Positions 32,540-42,734 are shown, counted from the stretch's first letter. The stretch: 64,000 nt of DNA from Azorinus chamasolen (GCA_963576725.1 OY755242.1:7233240-7297239); one strand, 5' to 3'. Notes: generated by a model not told the origin, from the letters alone. Numbers and translations are program-made.

Positions 32540-32700
32540 GGTGCCTTCAAATTTCAGACTTCATACTTCAAACTTCAGTTTGAAATGTGAAGTTTGAGTT
32601 TGAAGTGTGAACTATAAAGTTTGAAATATGAATGTTCTATAATATTTAATAGCATTTATTCATGAACTATGAAGTATGAAGTGTTTATAGTGAAATGTCA
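32540..32700. repeat. Self-complementary TTTGAAGT/ACTTCAAA region
   Basis: CTTCATACTTCAAACTTCAG faces repeated AGTTTGAAGTGTGAA; short alternating motifs can fold on themselves. Confidence 0.6.
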
Positions 32701-32859
32701 CCACCGATCTTCCGTAGCAACGTCACAATAGAGAAGTTTGGTCAAGGTTTGCCAATCGTCAGTACCCAAAATATTGTTTTATCAAACAAACCATGTTTAC
32801 CTTGACAATCACCACACGAAACACGCAGATTCTTTGTTATCTGCATTGTTTACAAGAAG

Positions 32860-33045
32860 ATAACTCTCGCTGCCACATTTTGTCATCTGCAAACTTGTTG
32901 TCTGCTACAGTTTCCGCTTAAACATATCTATTGCAAAAACAGTTTGGATCATGGTGAGACGCCGAGTAGTTACTCAGCGTCTCGTCTGGATCCAAACTGT
33001 TTGCCTAGGTAATCGCACATGTGACATTGGAAGCGAAAGAGTTAA
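32860..33045 (+). mobile_element. Family D MITE
   Basis: ATAACTCTCGCTGCC to GGAAGCGAAAGAGTTAA; hairpin GAGACGCCGAGTA / TACTCAGCGTCTC. Confidence 0.8.
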
Positions 33046-33227
33046 AACAGTATTACACAGAAGCGTTTTCATGCAGGAAAATAATAAACATCTTATGAGG
33101 GAATGAATATCTATTAGTACCTGAGAAATAATAATTTTATTGTCATTTTTTGATAATACGATAAAGAAGACTTTGTTTGGTGCACCGTTTCAGTGTAAGT
33201 AGTGGAATTTTCCTGCACAAGGTCACA

Positions 33228-33545
33228 TTTCCCTGATGCTCGATTAAACAGTCCTATAACTGACCTCGTATGCTGAAAACCTCACATTATCCTGACACCG
33301 AACTAAGCAGTCGCAGCAATGACCTCATATGCTGAGAACCTCATATTGCCCATACATCGGGCCAAACAGTCTAAACACTGGCCTCAAATGCTGAGAACTT
33401 CACATTAGTCTTAGACATTATTATGACACTTGACAAAACAGTCTTAGCACTGACCTTAAATGCTGAAAACTTCACATTATTCTGACACCGAATTAAGCAG
33501 TCGCAACACTGACCTCATATCCTGAGAATTTCACATTATCCTTAC
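33228..33545. repeat. About 60-bp repeat, 5 diverged copies
   Basis: Units share ATGCTGAGAACCTCACATTA, CTGACACCGAA and AGCAGTC...CTGACCTCATA; diverged copies point to an old array. Confidence 0.85.
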
Positions 33546-33579
33546 GCATTACTGCAAAATCCGACCTGACTGACATTTA

Positions 33580-33646
33580 CACACAGCTTGGATATAGATG
33601 AGACGCCGAGTAACTCGACATCTCATCAGGAGTCAAACTGCATGAC
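33580..33646 (+). repeat. Family D hairpin without ends
   Basis: CAGCTTGGATATAGATGAGA, CGCCGAGTAACTCGACA and CATCAGGAGTCAAACTG form the D stem; TTAA ends not found. Confidence 0.6.
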
Positions 33647-33756
33647 ATTCTTTCAACTTGAACGAGTCGGGTGCAAGTGAAAATTGTAGCAAATGAGAGG
33701 TTTAAAAGCAGGGTATATGTTTTCAGTATGATGACAAACGGAACAAGTACATTAAA

Positions 33757-33960
33757 ATCCATCTAAACTAGATTTCTAATAGAGAAGATCTTAGATACTT
33801 TTAGACAGATGTCTGCTTAATTCAGGGTGAAAATCATGCAAAAAGCTCCTATAGGAGCTTTCTGCATGACTTTCACTTCACCCTGCATTAAGCTATCACT
33901 GTCTCCAAGACCGATATTTGTACTAAATTTAAAGTCCGGAATTAGAGAGGTCTTACTGTA
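33757..33960. mobile_element. Family F MITE in the 3' UTR of the TRIM-like gene
   Basis: The right end GAGAGGTCTTACTGTA stops at 33960, three bases from the stop codon of the neighbouring gene. Inner palindrome CATGCAAAAAGCTC / GAGCTTTCTGCATGA with apex CTCCTATAGGAG at 33846-33857. The left terminus is decayed. Confidence 0.8.
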
Positions 33961-33963
33961 CGC

Positions 33964-35658
33964 TCAAGTCTTCAACTGATACACTTTGATTGTGTTGTTC
34001 CAGTACATTCCAACATACAGCCTTCGGGTGATCTCACAATAGCATACTGAGCGAGGACATTCCAGTTCTGCTGTATCAGTCACAACAGTCTTTATTTTTG
34101 TACATTCTGTCGTCAATAGATGAATATTGTTGGACTCTCCTCCACATAAATAAACCAGTCCGACTTCATCAATCACGCATTGACCTGGATATCTCAGTTC
34201 ATCATCTGTATATACTGCTTGTATTTTGCCATCAATGGACACTTTGACAAGACTAGAGTTACCGACGTCAGACACAAAGACGGAGGATCCATCAGTACAT
34301 ACACTTACATAGTTAGGATTAATGAACAATTTGTGTCCTTGTTCATCATTATCAAAGCTTTGTAGAACGTTTCCGGCCATGTCCAGTATCTCCATTTTGC
34401 TTGGATTACAAAACGTCACTACGAGTTTGTCCTGGTGGTAGGCAATGCCGTGGCACTGGCCGTTAACACGGACTTCTGTGTCAATTGTAAGTCTATCACC
34501 ACACATCAGAAACAGAATTTTCTCAGCTGAAGGCAGAGATACGGCGACCTTGTCCTTGTGGACTGTTGTGACAGCCCATGGACACTTTTCAGTTTTTAGT
34601 TTAGATGTCACTCTTTTATTGTCTAAGTCAATGCTTTCTACAGTACCGTTATCCGAGTTTGTGATGATAAGTCTGTCCTTAGACAACAAAGTAAGTCCTT
34701 TTATGATGCATTCCTTTGAACTGGTATCAGTCCTAATATTGATATCAGTCATATAAGCAGCATTCAACTCCTCTGGTTTCCACAGCTTTATTTGTCCAAG
34801 GCCATCATTTCCTTTCAATAGCTGTAATAATTTCTCATCCGGCACAAAATTGTAGTATGAAATAAAAGTATTCTCCACATCCTTCAGCGTGTCTTGTACA
34901 GGCGCGAGGTTGGTGACTTTCAGTTTTGTAAACGCATGAGAGTATAGCTTTCTACTAAGTAATCCCTGATATTCTGAGGAAATAGCCTGCAAGTGGTTTA
35001 GAGCATGACTGGCTTTGCTGGATACTGTTTCCATAGCAACGATATTCAATGCGTTTATCTGCTCAAATTTGGCTTTTAATTCCTCTTCAAGTTGATCCAG
35101 TAAGATGTTTATTTTTTCCCTGAATGCTGATATATCCTGTTTAACTTTTGAGAAAATGCATGCTGATTTCACCAGATTCTCTTTAGAAGACTTGATAATC
35201 ACATCAGATTTTTTTATCATCTCATTTAACCGTTTCTTGAAGAATTCGTTCTCTTGGCTGTTTTCAAACTCTTCTGTAATTTGCGGAATGAAGACTATAT
35301 CTTCACATAGTTTGTGCTGTAGAGTCACACACGCACTGCACCCAAAAAACTCGTGGGTGTGGCAAAAGTACTCAATAACCTTTGTACCATGTTCTTGGCA
35401 TACGTCAGTGGTGATGTCTTTGGTGGGTGGGTCCGTCTGTGTCGTTGGCATACTCTCCTTATCCTCTAGTTTATGATACCTTGATGCAGATCGTGTTTTA
35501 TGATAGTTAACACATTGTGCACATAAATGTTCATTACAATCCACACAATAGCCTTCCGCCTCTAAATATCTACCTGCAGTATTACACGGAATACAAACTA
35601 GATCAAATACCGGTTCTGATCCCGAAAGCAGCGTGGTACTGAGCATTTCCTCCGTCAT
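33964..35658 (-). CDS. B-box zinc finger / coiled-coil / beta-propeller protein (TRIM-like, no RING)
   Basis: 564 codons, one exon, ATG at 35658. B-box 1 uses Cys22, 25, 38, 41, 46, 49 and His53, 62. B-box 2 uses Cys87, His90, Cys99, His102, Cys107, Cys110, His115 and probably Cys118. A coiled coil follows (about 125-215, ITEEFENSQENEFFKKRLNE ...). The C-terminal half (about 300-564) has regular strands such as GLTLLSKDRLIITNSDNGTV and GSSVFVSDVGNSSLVKVS, fitting an NHL-like six-blade propeller. It lacks the RING of canonical TRIM ligases. Bivalves hold large TRIM56/TRIM45-like sets, many implicated in immunity; a specific role is not shown here. A family F MITE starts three bases after the stop and would form a hairpin in the mRNA 3' UTR. 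Confidence 0.9.
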   Translation of the reverse strand: MTEEMLSTTLLSGSEPVFDLVCIPCNTAGRYLEAEGYCVDCNEHLCAQCVNYHKTRSASRYHKLEDKESMPTTQTDPPTKDITTDVCQEHGTKVIEYFCHTHEFFGCSACVTLQHKLCEDIVFIPQITEEFENSQENEFFKKRLNEMIKKSDVIIKSSKENLVKSACIFSKVKQDISAFREKINILLDQLEEELKAKFEQINALNIVAMETVSSKASHALNHLQAISSEYQGLLSRKLYSHAFTKLKVTNLAPVQDTLKDVENTFISYYNFVPDEKLLQLLKGNDGLGQIKLWKPEELNAAYMTDINIRTDTSSKECIIKGLTLLSKDRLIITNSDNGTVESIDLDNKRVTSKLKTEKCPWAVTTVHKDKVAVSLPSAEKILFLMCGDRLTIDTEVRVNGQCHGIAYHQDKLVVTFCNPSKMEILDMAGNVLQSFDNDEQGHKLFINPNYVSVCTDGSSVFVSDVGNSSLVKVSIDGKIQAVYTDDELRYPGQCVIDEVGLVYLCGGESNNIHLLTTECTKIKTVVTDTAELECPRSVCYCEITRRLYVGMYWNNTIKVYQLKT

Positions 35659-35731
35659 TTTCGAACATGCCTTGTCTGCTTCTTTTTTATATGAAATCTA
35701 AACTATCCTATACGCAAAATGATAACTGTCA

Positions 35732-35951
35732 CCTTAACCCTAACAGTGACGGACACGGGTCACTAATTTTCTTTGCAAACAATGTAGACCCAGATGAGAG
35801 GGCTCCTAGAGGAGCCCTCTCATCAGGGTCTGCACTGTTTGTCATATTTCACTTCTCTTTAGAAAAAAAAATCTTCTGAATTTTGGAATTGTCCATTTAA
35901 AATTTCAGCGTTGTAAGGGTACACGTTATAAGACACGACGGTTTCAGTTAA
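35732..35951 (+). mobile_element. Family J MITE
   Basis: TTAACCCTAACAGTGACGGA at the left and a chain of TTAA-linked right ends. Core hairpin GCAAACAATGTAGACCCAGA, apex GGGCTCCTAGAGGAGCCC, right arm CATCAGGGTCTGCACTGTTT. Same arm plan as A with different outer sequence. Confidence 0.7.
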
Positions 35952-36099
35952 ACCCTTACAGCGTTGAATTAGTGACCCGTGTCCTGCATTGTAAGGGTTA
36001 ACCCTTACAGCGTTGAATTAGTGACCCGTGTCCTGCATTGTAAGGGTTAACCCTTACAGCGTTGAATTAGTGACCCGTGTCCTGCATTGTAAGGGTTAA
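35948..36099. repeat. 49-bp units bounded by TTAA, 3 copies in chain
   Basis: Each unit runs TTAACCCTTACAGCG, GAATTAGTGACCCGTG, CCTGCATTGTAAGGG and into the next TTAA (35948, 35998, 36047, 36096). The units look like deletion derivatives of J joined through shared TTAA sites. Confidence 0.88.
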
Positions 36100-36234
36100 C
36101 CCTTCGACAGCTAATCGCTGTCTGACTCGTATTTACAAACAAGCTCGGATCCAGTTGAGAATGCCGAGTAACTCGATGTCTCATCAGGATCCAAACTGTT
36201 TGTCACTAGGTCAGTGATATTTCATGGGTTTTAA
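36096..36234 (+). mobile_element. Family D MITE joined to the J chain
   Basis: TTAACCCTTCGACAGC uses the last TTAA of the J chain. The hairpin ACAAACAAGCTCGGATCCAG with GCCGAGTAACTCGATGTCTC is followed by CATCAGGATCCAAACTG, ending near TTTTAA. Confidence 0.7.
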
Positions 36235-36334
36235 CGAATTGAACGTCAGTAGAAGTTGTAGCGTTTGAGCAGACACAGTTTTAAACAGGCTTAATGTTTA
36301 TATTGAATTACCCGAATCTTTATCCTAATACCCA

Positions 36335-36610
36335 GGTCGACATGCAAAATGCAGCTAGCTTGAATCCAGTCAGGTCGACATGCAAAATGCAGCTAGCTTG
36401 TCATGGATCCAGGCAGGTCGACATGCAAAATGCAGCTAGCTTGGATCCAGCCAGGTTGACATGCAAAATGCAGCTAGCTTGCCGTGGATCCAGCCAGATC
36501 GACATGCAAAATGCAATTACATCTAGCTTGTATCCAGGCAGGTCGACATGCAAAATTCAGCTAGCTTAAATTCAGCCAGGTCGACATGCAAAATGCAGCT
36601 ATCTTGGATC
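36335..36610. repeat. 36-42-bp repeat, about 8 copies
   Basis: Units share AGGTCGACATGCAAAATGCA and GCTAGCTTGGATCCAGCC with small insertions. Confidence 0.93.
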
Positions 36611-36611
36611 C

Positions 36612-36735
36612 AGATTAGATCTATGTTAAATCTATTTCATAAGCAAACAGGACAGACTTCGAAAAGTCGACTCCTTCAAGAGCTGTCTTATCTGAGTCCA
36701 CTCTGTTTGCAAACGCTTATAGTTTATGGAATGAA
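36612..36735 (-). mobile_element. Family A right part
   Basis: TTAGATCTATG, TTCATAAGCAAACAGGACAG and TCCACTCTGTTTGCAAACGC; the other end is replaced by the 36-42-bp array. Confidence 0.55.
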
Positions 36736-36908
36736 GCATGATTTACAATAAGTCTGTATTAATGCTATCACCACCATAAATCTGAATTGTGTCTGTAACG
36801 CACAAATAATATAAACAACATGATTATAATTGTGTTATCAGAATCCACATTCAAAGAAAATCATTCTTCAAATATCGTGCACCCTAAGCGAATTTAAAAA
36901 TACATGAT

Positions 36909-37100
36909 ATACAGTAGAACCTGTCTTAAGTGTCCATTAATTTATTGAACACAAGAGCCTTAAAAAGCATGTGATTGTTTAATGCAGGACAAAGGTAATT
37001 CAGCAAGCTATATGTATCACTTTTGTCCCGCATTTAGCTACCATCTGCCTTATAAACCCTTAATTAGACATGTTTGATGACCAATTAAGACTGTAATAAT
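36909..37100. mobile_element. Family K MITE
   Basis: TACAGTAGAACCTGTCTTAA; inner TTAATGCAGGACAAAGGTAA / CACTTTTGTCCCGCATTTAG; ends near AATTAAGACTGTA. Confidence 0.75.
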
Positions 37101-37161
37101 ATGGTCCGCGGTATGCTAGGGGTTAATATACCACAAATAAACACACTCCCATAAGACATCC

Positions 37162-37284
37162 TTAACCCTTCACTCCATGAATACTCATGTAAGAAATAAT
37201 AAAATCATGAATATTAATTAGATTAAGAGCAGTCCCTGATCTGGGTCTACTCTGTTTGTAAAGCTGCAGAGAGTAAAGAGTTAA
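37162..37284 (-). mobile_element. Family A deletion derivative (123 bp)
   Basis: TTAACCCTTCACTCC to AGTAAAGAGTTAA. About half of the element, including the left arm and apex, is missing, leaving GATCTGGGTCTACTCTGTTT. Confidence 0.8.
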
Positions 37285-37319
37285 TTTGTAACGTTTTCCA
37301 CATTAAGGCCAAATCTGTC

Positions 37320-37568
37320 TTAACCCTTTCCCTTATGTAACCGCATTTTCACGTATCTGCAAACAGAGTAGACCCAGATCAGACGGATCCTATAGGAACC
37401 GTCTGATCAGGGTCTGCTCTGTTTGTTTATGGTGTAATCTAGATCTAATTCTACAGCTTCTGCCTAAGCCAAAATGTCATGTGCTCATATGCCATTGTAA
37501 ATAATAACCTTATTAATATTCATGACGTCATTATTTCTTACATGAATATACCACGGGAAAAGGGTTTA
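37320..37568 (+). mobile_element. Family A MITE
   Basis: TTAACCCTTTCCCTT to GGGAAAAGGGTTTA; apex GATCCTATAGGAAC. Confidence 0.8.
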
Positions 37569-37837
37569 CCCTTGCAAACCGTTTTAATCCGAACGAACGT
37601 CAAAGTATACGTAATCAGGATCCACTGTTTGACAGGAAAATAGCTCATGAGCTAATGTTATTTGTTATTTATATCCGACGTAAAATAAAATTTCTTGTAT
37701 CTTGTATATTGTACAGGCTGAGACGTGCCCCAAACAAAATGGAACAAGGAAGTCCGCAGAATTAAACTACAGACAAAACCTTAAACATAAACTGTTGTAT
37801 ATGAATGAAATATAAAACGCACATTTACAATTATATC

Positions 37838-38288
37838 CACTAAACCATTTCCCTAGTGAACACTTAGGCATAAACTGATCGCTTCATGACTATTCATTAA
37901 CCCATTCTCCCCCTAGGCTATTTTTAGACCCAACCTCTTTGAATGTATCTACCGAAAAGGAGCATTAACTTGAGGAAAGGAAAAATTTAGAATTTTGTAG
38001 TTTGAAACCATTGTGATAAATAGACCATTTGCTCCTATCACAATGGTTCCATAAAGTGACTTTTATAGAAGCACAAAAAATGCGCCATTAGGGGATAATG
38101 AGTTAACTCATTTTCTATAATGTAACGGTTTCAGGGGAACTTTTGCCTTCGACAAAATTGTTCATTCTGATCTATATAATTCCATAAGCAGACAGAGCAG
38201 ACCAAAATAAGACGGCTCTATTTGAGCCATCTGATCTGGGTCTACTCTGTTTGAAAATCCTTGAGCGTTTATATGAGGGAAATGGTAA
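37838..38288 (-). mobile_element. Family A MITE interrupted by family B
   Basis: Left part CCATTTCCCTAGTGAAC ... CATGACTATTCATTAA and right part TTAACTCATTTTCTATAATG ... ATATGAGGGAAATGG form one A element. The internal TTAA of A served as the B target. Confidence 0.75.
37897..38106 (-). mobile_element. Family B MITE nested in A
   Basis: TTAACCCATTCTCCC to GGATAATGAGTTAA. GAGCATTTGCTCCTAT-type left arm is joined to TCACAATGG, so most of the right arm is deleted at the apex. Confidence 0.8.
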
Positions 38289-38311
38289 TGACATGTGTGT
38301 ATAGATACTCC

Positions 38312-38521
38312 TAACCCGTTACTTCCTGAATAGTCATGCAGAGATAATGACGTAATTAATATGACTTAGATGACTTTTTATAACTACTCATGAACACAGC
38401 AAGGGTTGGCCATGGCAGATACTAGAACCAGATCTATATTATTCCTACATGAGTCGGCTGATCTGGGTCGACTATGTTTGCTAAGGCGCAGAAAGACATG
38501 TATGTGGAGAAAAAAGGTTCC
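38312..38521 (-). mobile_element. Family A MITE, decayed
   Basis: CTAACCCGTTACTTCC, TGGCCATGGCAGATACTAGA and GATCTGGGTCGACTATGTTT; left arm of the hairpin is deleted. Confidence 0.55.
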
Positions 38522-38982
38522 ACTGCATTCTATCCGGACAAGGCCATCAGCTGTTCACAAACCAGCGAGGAGACAACTTTAGTCGGTTTCAAGCATATTG
38601 TTGCCCTGTACTTAAATGCACATACTGTACTTAGCGCAATCTTAACATGGCTGCTTGTTGAGATTTTTCTTTTTATATTGGAATGGGGCTGTCCATGCGT
38701 CCATCTGTTTGACCGTTAGTCCATCTGTCTGTCTGTCCGTGGACACACTTTTGTCCAGACTTCTAAAACAAGTAAAGCTAAACATTAAGTTACACTGCAT
38801 AGTGCTAAAGTTGACATATAAAGCGATTGCAGATGAGATAGGTAAATACCCGTGATTGTACATTATCTAAATATAGCACTGACGTGTATCACGGGTAACT
38901 TATATTCGTTGCCATGTAGCAAACTACATGGACCAGATGCGACGACGAGTTACTGGTCCAATTTCATCTAGATCCAAGATAG

Positions 38983-39128
38983 TTAACCCTTTCCCTCATT
39001 TAAACGTCTTTTTACACATTTGCAAACAGAGGAGACCAAAAGCAGACGGCTTCTATAGGAGCCGTCTTATCAGGGTCTGCTCTGTTTGCCAATGGAATTT
39101 TATAGATCTGTTTCTTTACTTTCTAAAC
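38983..39128 (+). mobile_element. Family A3 MITE, right half lost
   Basis: TTAACCCTTTCCCTCATTTA, core GCTTCTATAGGAGCCG, then A3 text to CTTTACTTTCTAAACGG, where similarity stops. Confidence 0.75.
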
Positions 39129-39337
39129 GGTCTGGGGGACATATTGAAGCACAAAGATATGTTTCCAACGTTGTGGCATAAAATAATATATTTTCTTTAT
39201 GGTATTTATGATTTATATGGATAAATTATCCGTATTTCAACTGTTCAATGACAAAATCGGTGCAGTAGATACAGCAGACTCTCATTAATGCGACTATGTA
39301 GTTTATTAACATTGTAGTCTTAAACACATATAGTTGC

Positions 39338-39560
39338 TTAACCCATTCCCTCATATTGACGCCTTTTGGCGGTTCTTTAAGAGTCACTTTTTGAAGCCAT
39401 CGTGATAAATATCTTTCCATAGGAGCAAATGCTCTATTATCACAATGGTTTCCAAACTACACAGTTTTTTTTAAAAATCCCTTTCTCTAACAAATGCTCC
39501 TTTTCGGTTGCTTTATTAAAGAGGCTGGATCTTAAAATAGCCTATAAGGGAATGGGTTAA
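39338..39560 (+). mobile_element. Family B MITE, left arm partly deleted
   Basis: TTAACCCATTCCCTC to GGGAATGGGTTAA; CGTGATAAAT is followed by CTTTCCATAGGAGCAAATGC. Confidence 0.85.
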
Positions 39561-39774
39561 TTCAGGGAAAACGTAATGCAAATCTCTTCTGCAGAACTTC
39601 TCTTTTATGTGATCATTTCAGGGATAATTTCCTATATGAGAACATTACAAAGGGTTCCGAGATTACAAACGTCTAAGTCTAAGCTCATTCTAAGTCTCTA
39701 AGAGCAAAATCTGACAAATCAGATGCGTGAGAATAAAATCATGCCTGACATGATGTAGAATCCAGTTCAGTCGT

Positions 39775-40355
39775 CAGATGTCCTACACGTCTTCTGGTCT
39801 GGTGTTCATATGTCCTACACGTCTACTGGTCTGGTGTTCAGGTGTCTTACACGTCTTCTGGCCTGGTGTTCATATGTCCTACACGTCTATTGGTCTAGTG
39901 GTAAGATGAAATATACATGTACATCTACTGGTCTTGTGTTTAGATGTCCTACACGTCTATTGAGCTGGTGTTCAGATGTCCTACACTTATATTGGTCTGG
40001 TGTTTAGATGTCCTACACGTCTATTGGTCTGGTGTTTAGATGTCCTACACGTCTATTGGTCTGGTGTTTAGATGTCCTACACGTCTATTGGTCTGGTGTT
40101 TAGATGTCCTACACGTCTATTGGTCTGGTGTTTAGATGTCCTACACGTATATTGGTCTGGTGTTTAGATGTCCTACACGTATATTGGTCTGGTGTTTAGA
40201 TGTCCTACACGTCTATTGGTCTGGTGTTCAGATGTCCTACACGTCTATTGGTCTGGTGTTTAGATGTCCTACACGTCTATTGAGCTGGTGTTCAGATGTC
40301 CTACACGTCTATTGAGCTGGTGTTTAGATGTCCTACACGTCTATTGAGCTGGTGT
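39775..40355. repeat. 32-bp satellite, about 18 copies
   Basis: Unit GGTCTGGTGTTTAGATGTCC plus TACACGTCTATT. Left copies are more diverged, right copies nearly identical. Confidence 0.95.
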
Positions 40356-40382
40356 TTCCAGGTAGAGTAGACAATGTGACAC

Positions 40383-40452
40383 ATTTACAAACAGATTGGC
40401 TACAGATAAGACGGCATGTAACTCGGTATCTCATCAGGATCCAGGCTGTTGC
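40383..40452 (+). repeat. Family D hairpin without ends
   Basis: TACAAACAGATTGGCTACAG, GTAACTCGGTATCTCATC and AGGATCCAGGCTGTTG keep the D plan with several changes. Confidence 0.5.
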
Positions 40453-40617
40453 TTGACGCTCGATCAAGAGGTTCGCAAATGCTAAGACCATTCGGAAGTA
40501 GTGAGAATTGCAACAAATCCCAGTTTGAACTGATGTTATTATTTCACAAGTTGTTGTAATGGTTAAATTTATTTGCAGTTTGAACTTCGCATTATACTCA
40601 TGGCATATGTGTTGATA

Positions 40618-40780
40618 TACAGTATAACCTGACTTAAGCGGCCATCAAAAAGGGGTCTAATTATGGGTCATTAAGACAGGTGGTAGCGTAATGCAGGTAA
40701 AAAGAAATGCAGAATCCACCTGCTTTTTAAGACACATATGTTCAGAATATGAATGAACGTTTAAGACAGGTTCTACTGTA
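40618..40780. mobile_element. Family K MITE
   Basis: TACAGTATAACCTGACTTAA to TTAAGACAGGTTCTACTGTA. The inner right arm is truncated after GCAGAATCCACCTGC. Confidence 0.8.
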
Positions 40781-40911
40781 CATTATGTTCTTCAAAACTT
40801 TCGTCTTACACAAGTTTTCGCTCAGCGATATTGCAAACACATTAAGGCCGACGGTTTAAGGACTCCCGGTTTATTAAAACTTTATAGAAACGAGGGGGCC
40901 TCGTATATACT

Positions 40912-40980
40912 GTGAAACAGCTTGAATCCTACTGAGACGCTAAGTGAATCAGTGTCTCATCTAGATCAAAAAGGTTTGAA
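40912..40980 (+). repeat. Family D hairpin, decayed
   Basis: GTGAAACAGCTTGAATCCTA, GAGACGCTAAGTGAATCAGT and GTCTCATCTAGATC match the D core loosely. Confidence 0.45.
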
Positions 40981-41059
40981 AATGTACGCCAGGTCGCGTT
41001 TAGTATAGGAAGGATTAAATTATTGATAATATTGACACTTATTTATTCGTCATTTAATA

Positions 41060-41410
41060 TCGGATTTGAACTATTTCTTCTACCATGCATGCATGTCTGG
41101 TTCCAAGCTTATTTGTTTGGTTCCATACTTCTATCATACAATTGGCTAAAGTGTGATACTCTCAAGCATGTTAGACTTCATACTTATACCATGCAATTGG
41201 CTCTATTGAGATACCCTCCAGCATGTTTGGTTCCCTACTTCCATCCTGCAATTTGGCATTATTGTGATACTCTTCTGAATGTTTGGTTACCTACTTCCAC
41301 CCTGTAATTGGCCCTATTGCGATATTATCCGGCATGTTTGGGTCCTTACTTCCATCATGTAACTCACTGTTGTACATGTACCAGCATTTTGGGTCCCTAC
41401 TTCTTCTATC
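41060..41410. repeat. About 61-bp imperfect repeat, 5 copies
   Basis: Units share GCATGTTTGGTTCCCTACTT, CCATCATGCAATTGGC and ATTGTGATACTCT. A K-type end (AAGACAGGTTCTGCTATA) follows at 41432-41450. Confidence 0.8.
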
Positions 41411-41494
41411 ATGTCAAATTGGTGTAAAGTCGTTCAAGACAGGTTCTGCTATACTTAAAGGGCATAAACAACAGCATACAGAGACCTCAGCAAT

Positions 41495-41935
41495 AACCAT
41501 TTACCTCATACATACACTTCTTAACCCTTCTCTTGCTGAATTTTAAAATACATTTCTTCTTCTTTACCCATGCCCTGTTGTATAAATACATAGATCTTCA
41601 CTGTGTACAAGTATTTCGCTGTGCAATCATTGCTGTGGGGTGCACTGGTTGCACAATCAATTTGTAAATAGTGCAGACTATAATGAGACAGCTCCTGCAG
41701 GAGCTGTCTCATCTGGATCTTCACTATTTACAGGTAGGTATATTGACGTGTATAGCAAGCGAGGGGTTAACGCCTTCGAAAACGGCGGAACCGTCTGGCT
41801 ATTGTCTGTTCAGTTTGCTTACTAGTTCATATAGATATGATTCTACAGATTATGTCATGGCTGAAACTCCTGTGTGCATATGCTAGTACAAGCTTTACTC
41901 TAGTCAATATTAATAAGTTAATTATTCATGAAGTA
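41495..41935 (+). mobile_element. Family A MITE interrupted by family C
   Basis: CCATTTACCTCATACATACA before and CGCCTTCGAAAACGGCGG ... ATTCATGAAGTAAATA after the C element are consecutive parts of A. The break is at the TTAA of its CTTTTAACGCC segment. Confidence 0.65.
41521..41770 (+). mobile_element. Family C MITE nested in A
   Basis: TTAACCCTTCTCTTGC to GCGAGGGGTTAA, 250 bp; perfect apex CAGCTCCTGCAGGAGCTG. Confidence 0.88.
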
Positions 41936-41997
41936 AATATAGACTTTAGATGCTGAATACATGTAACGACCAATCAAATTTACCTTTAGAGTCTTAA

Positions 41998-42065
41998 ATG
42001 TTACAGACCCTACTTAAAGGGCTCCTCTAGGACCCTTCGTTGTTTGGTCTACACACTTTGCAGAT
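41998..42065. repeat. Palindrome of the A/J type
   Basis: AATGTTACAGACCCTACTTA, GGGCTCCTCTAGGACCC and GGTCTACACACTTTGC. Confidence 0.45.
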
Positions 42066-42213
42066 GCCAGTTCAGGAAGAAAAATAACAAAGAAAATGAG
42101 AGAGAGATATTGAAAACGATTAAATAGATGGGAGTAGGTAATAGAGATAATACGATATATTGAATTAGAGAATGAGAAATATAGAAATGAAACAACAACA
42201 AAAAAGACAAACT

Positions 42214-42534
42214 TGCGGTGGCTTGGCCTAGTGGTTGAGCGTTGAGCTGAAACCCAGGGGTCCGGGGTTCGAATCCCAGCAGGACAAGCTCGAAATTTCG
42301 GAGATGCTTTTCAGTGTATCCCACCAGCACAATGTTGCCTCCTCTCCACCCAGGGGTTAAAATGGGTATCTGTGAGGGTCACCAGCCGGTACTGCGGCTG
42401 CGTAATCACGCCATATGTTAGCAGTGCTCAATGTTGTAGGCGAATGGCTGAATTACCATGGGAGTAAATTAACAGTCGACTGAGCGGTCATTCGGACTGA
42501 AAGTACACCATAACTAGGTACTTTACTTTTTACC
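42214..42534 (+). mobile_element. tRNA-derived SINE
   Basis: Head has an A-box-like TGGCCTAGTGGTTGAGC and a B box GGTTCGAATCCC at about 42267, spaced as in tRNA genes. It does not fold as a full tRNA. The body includes CCACCAGCACAATGTTGCCT and CACCAGCCGGTACTGCGGC, with a T-rich end. Pol III transcription of such heads is established knowledge. Confidence 0.8.
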
Positions 42535-42734
42535 AACTAAAATGTAGGCTAATATATGATAATGACGTCATATCCAATTCTATATCAATTGGAATTAAGA
42601 ACTACAGTTAAAAAGGGACTATTACTCTTTTGCCTCATCTGATCTTCTTGGTGTCTGATCTAGATTCAAGCTGTTTGCGTAGGTTACTATTATAGAAAAG
42701 GTTTTTAACGTTCCAAGCGTAAAGGATCAAGATA

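Noticed and set aside
42214..42295. Possible tRNA gene
   Set aside because: A- and B-box-like motifs are present, but no full cloverleaf or acceptor stem, and a SINE body follows.
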